In this document: in pieces, positions 63,071 to 64,000 of the stretch
How positions within the stretch are numbered: the first letter of the stretch is position 1
How the letters are laid out: every line of letters begins with the position of its first letter
Assembly: GCF_029407905.1 (NCBI RefSeq)
Contig: NC_073646.1
Coordinates: 16,510,001-16,574,000 of the forward strand
Source: Bubalus kerabau
Lineage: Eukaryota > Chordata > Mammalia > Artiodactyla > Bovidae
Direction of reading: 5' to 3'
DNA length: 64,000 nt
Made by a program: the position numbers and the translations under genes
Notes under the pieces: model-generated
What the model was told of the DNA's origin: nothing
The model's database searches: none
Seen by the model: the letters and a program-made list of their open reading frames with translations, nothing else

Positions 63071-64000
63071 CATGGTGGGTAGGAGGCAGGGGTAACTGAG
63101 ATCGGGGAGGAGATTCAGAAGGGCCCTTTCTAGCCCCTCTGCTGCCTCCTTTCATCACAGGAGGCCCTGCCGCTGGCTTCTGCTGGCTCCTGGCCCCAGG
63201 TTCTCTCTCTGCCTTGAGTCTGTCTCAGCCCCCCCAGGTAATGCATGGCCTGCTCCGCTTAGTCCCTGCTGGAGTGTCTCCAGGCTCCCCAGCGCCTCAG
63301 GGTGAATGAATGGGTTTTCAGTCTTTTTATCAGCCTGTCTTGGCTGTGACCACAGCAAGCTGTGGCCCCCGAGGAAGATGCCAGAAGCAGGGTCTACTGC
63401 CAAAGCGCTCTCTGATGCCATCCCCGGGAATTCCGACTCCCTGGGGCTCCCAGCGGGTGAGAACAAGGGCCTGCTGTGCCGGAGCTCCCCGTCTTTGGGT
63501 GGGGCGCGCGCTGAATGGAAAGTCAGCCGCTCGAGCCGCGTGGCTTGGCCTCTGCGAGCAGGGATGCCTCATAAAGTGACTTTTCAAGGCCGTGTCCTTC
63601 CACCGGGCCTTGGCAGCCACGCCGACTCTGCAGAACTGAGCGGGCCTTGTATCTGTTGTGAAGAAAGATGTGAAAATGCAGGCTGAAACGGACACGGGGC
63701 TCAGATTCCAGGGGAAACAGGGTACCGTCGTGCCGCCGCCTGGGGCAGAGGCGACAAGCAGCACATTCATTCCTGGACAGGAGGCCCTCCCTGGGTGCTG
63801 TCCCCCTGCACCGTCGCCATGGGGACAGCAATGTCACCGTGCGAAAAGGTGGCGGGGCCGCCAGCAGCCCTCAATCCTGGATTCTCGTCTGAGTCACCCT
63901 CCAGAAAACTCTGTGCTTATATTTAGTTTGTGCTCTGTGTGAATGGCACCCCCTGGAGGTGTGCAGAGGGGTGGCCCTGGTGTGGAGATGGGGGTGCGGA
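63071..64000. other. GC-rich, CpG-enriched unique sequence
   Basis: CpG density rises again between about 63480 and 63870 (for example GGGGCGCGCGCTG and GTCGTGCCGCCGCC). Open frames on both strands reach 104-146 residues without recognisable domains, as expected in GC-rich DNA. A near-palindromic X-box-like GTCGCCATGGGGAC lies at 63813-63826. It could be a regulatory element or the approach to another exon. Confidence 0.45.

Noticed and set aside
63306..63837. Several 100-146 residue frames on both strands
   Set aside because: Overlapping frames in all directions in GC-rich DNA, no domain and no clear splice boundaries.

Overview
The window is nuclear DNA of a pecoran ruminant, most likely cattle or a close relative. 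This follows directly from the interspersed repeats: seven BovB (RTE-clade) LINE fragments, six BOV-A2 dimeric SINEs, more than twenty Bov-tA or Bov-A SINEs and several pieces of the ruminant L1 3' end. Cattle, bison, yak, sheep and goat share these families, so the species cannot be fixed by eye. There are no bacterial or viral genes, CRISPR arrays or operons. The many short open reading frames are chance frames, or translations of SINEs and LINEs.

Bases 1-61 look like the GC-rich end of a first exon, ending at a good splice donor (CTG|GTAAGA). They sit at the edge of a CpG island that fades by about 450-550. No further convincing coding exon is visible, so the simplest reading is the start of a very long first intron transcribed on the + strand. 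The host gene cannot be named. The last ~900 bases become GC- and CpG-rich again (63.1-63.9 kb) and hold a near-palindromic X-box-like motif; they may be a second regulatory element or the approach to another exon.

Between these ends, the repeats form three age layers. The oldest are MIR, L2, L1M-type, MER1-like and MER5A-like remnants. Over these lie ruminant L1 and BovB fragments. On top are Bov-tA and BOV-A2 SINEs, many with clear target-site duplications. BovB is the presumed source of the machinery that moved these SINEs, since their 3' ends are alike. The longest BovB copies (5199-6697 and 43588-44653) keep a YADD reverse-transcriptase motif but are broken by frameshifts, stops or a nested SINE.

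Layout: 1-4.4 kb first exon edge and mostly unique intron; 4.4-9 kb SINE/MIR/BovB cluster; 9-14 kb mostly unique with one BovB inside L1M; 15-18.6 kb dense nested L1M, MER1-like and BOV-A2; 19-25.4 kb mixed L2, MIR and SINEs; 25.4-27.4 kb unique; 27.4-35.4 kb L2, MIR and old repeats; 35.6-37.5 kb unique; 37.6-41.2 kb SINEs, L1M and hAT elements; 41.2-43.6 kb unique; 43.6-53.8 kb BovB, SINE and L1 nests; 54-63 kb L2, MIR and Bov-tA; 63-64 kb GC-rich unique DNA.

I found no sign of a previously undescribed gene system. The observations most worth checking are structural: two Bov-tA copies sharing one target site (three copies of the duplication), an inversion inside a Bov-tA, compensating frameshifts in a BovB copy, a perfect 15-bp stem at 43.0 kb, a diverged ~80-bp repeat pair of unidentified family at 22.9 and 23.7 kb, and the possible exon and regulatory sequence at each end. 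Strand for SINEs is given so that + reads tRNA head to Bov-A/BovB-like 3' end.
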